From: Sphingomonas paucimobilis
GTDB lineage: Bacteria > Pseudomonadota > Alphaproteobacteria > Sphingomonadales > Sphingomonadaceae
Length of the DNA: 13,348 nucleotides
Assembly (NCBI GenBank): GCA_945860425.1
Contig: CAMAQU010000025.1
Location: 1 to 13,348, forward strand
Direction of reading: 5' to 3'
Part shown: positions 12,873 through 13,348 of the stretch, piece by piece
Numbering within the stretch: position 1 is the stretch's first letter
How the letters are laid out: every line of letters starts with the position of its first letter
Notes under the pieces: model-generated
What the model saw: only the letters and a program-made list of their open reading frames with translations
What the model was told of the DNA's origin: nothing
Databases searched by the model: none
Translations under genes and position numbers: made by a program

Positions 12873-13348
12873 GTGTCAAGAGCATCGGAACAGGCCTATA
12901 GCCAGATTAGAGGCATGATCCTGTCGGGCACGCTGCCGCCAGGGGATCAGATTCGCGAAGAATGGCTGGCCGAGCAATGCGGCGTGTCGCGGACGCCCGT
13001 GCGTGAAGCTCTACGGCGTTTAGAATCGGAATTGTTCATTCGCCGCAGCGAGCGGCAGCGCAGCTTTGTTGCGGACTGGTCGCTTGATGACATTGAAGAT
13101 GCGTTTGTCTTGCGGGAACTGATGGAAGGATTGGCAGCCCGCCGCGCAGCAGGTCGGATCACGACTGCGCAACTGGCTTTGCTCAAGGCTGAAAATGACG
13201 CAATTGGGGGCGCCGTGTCAGCAACAACAACCCCCGATGTTCACGCTTTTCTCAAGCATAACAAATGCTTCCATGAGATCATATTGGAGGCTGCCGCCTC
13301 CCCCCGGCTCACCAATTTATTGGCCCGTCTGATTGAGCAACCCGTGGT
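12873..13348 (+). CDS. GntR-family regulator, FCD subfamily (cut by window end)
   Basis: The frame is open from GTG 12873 to the end of the window (158 codons) without a stop, so the C-terminus is missing. The N-terminal winged helix is clear: EQAYSQIRGMILSGTLPPGDQI, then LAEQCGVSRTPVREALRRLE (residues 32-51), the standard GntR signature. From about residue 70 the all-helical FCD ligand-binding domain begins (FVLRELMEGLAARRAA), and NKCFHEIILEAAASPRL gives the N-x-x-F-H form of the D-x-x-F-H metal/ligand motif. Such proteins sense carboxylates and control uptake and breakdown genes. AGGAGA 6 nt before the GTG supports the start. It is divergent from the TonB receptor gene, its most probable target, with a TGTATACA site between. 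The effector is unknown. Confidence 0.92.
   Translation, partial: MSRASEQAYSQIRGMILSGTLPPGDQIREEWLAEQCGVSRTPVREALRRLESELFIRRSERQRSFVADWSLDDIEDAFVLRELMEGLAARRAAGRITTAQLALLKAENDAIGGAVSATTTPDVHAFLKHNKCFHEIILEAAASPRLTNLLARLIEQPV

Noticed and set aside
1..13348. Search for tRNA, rRNA, IS elements, CRISPR arrays, phage genes or toxin-antitoxin pairs
   Set aside because: No direct-repeat array, transposase or integrase motif, cloverleaf or small paired genes were found by reading both strands.

Overview
The window reads as chromosomal DNA of an alphaproteobacterium, most likely a member of the Sphingomonadales of moderate GC. The pointers are a MucR/Ros-family regulator, an HWE-type histidine kinase with a single-domain response regulator, a fused CysN-CysC, a TraB/GumN protein and a large TonB-dependent receptor. 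No rRNA, tRNA, insertion sequence, integrase, CRISPR array or phage gene is visible. Gene density and base composition look uniform, so most of the window is ordinary chromosome.

Left part (1-2719). The window opens inside ilvD (minus strand, N-terminal 117 codons). It is preceded by a mucR-type gene on the same strand, with two hairpins between them. A non-coding gap of about 380-420 bp leads to a plus-strand pair, an HWE histidine kinase and an overlapping single-domain response regulator. The kinase sensor domain looks like a LOV domain that has lost its flavin-contact residues. A near-consensus EcfG-type (general stress) promoter lies just upstream.

Middle part (2733-8116). A minus-strand pair encodes a LuxR-type HTH regulator and a secreted TraB/GumN-family protein. 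Divergent from it is the sulfate-activation operon cysD-cysNC, which makes PAPS from sulfate. The LuxR-type gene has a recognisable promoter with a palindrome filling its spacer and appears to be leaderless. A MarR-family regulator, also apparently leaderless and carrying a perfect palindrome next to its start, converges on cysNC.

Right part (8204-13348). A CoA-ester lyase (CitE/HpcH family) and an enoyl-CoA hydratase/isomerase-family protein overlap by 4 nt, with the MarR gene downstream. Upstream, behind a strong terminator, is an 841-residue TonB-dependent receptor. A GntR/FCD regulator, cut by the window end, is divergent from it across a 312-bp gap containing operator-like palindromes. 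Together these suggest uptake and CoA-dependent breakdown of an organic acid or other carbon compound, but the substrate cannot be read from the sequence.

I see no clearly new multi-gene system. The most unusual items are the non-photosensory LOV-like kinase, the MucR protein without a normal zinc site, the hydratase-like protein lacking one catalytic Glu, and several well-formed regulatory palindromes.
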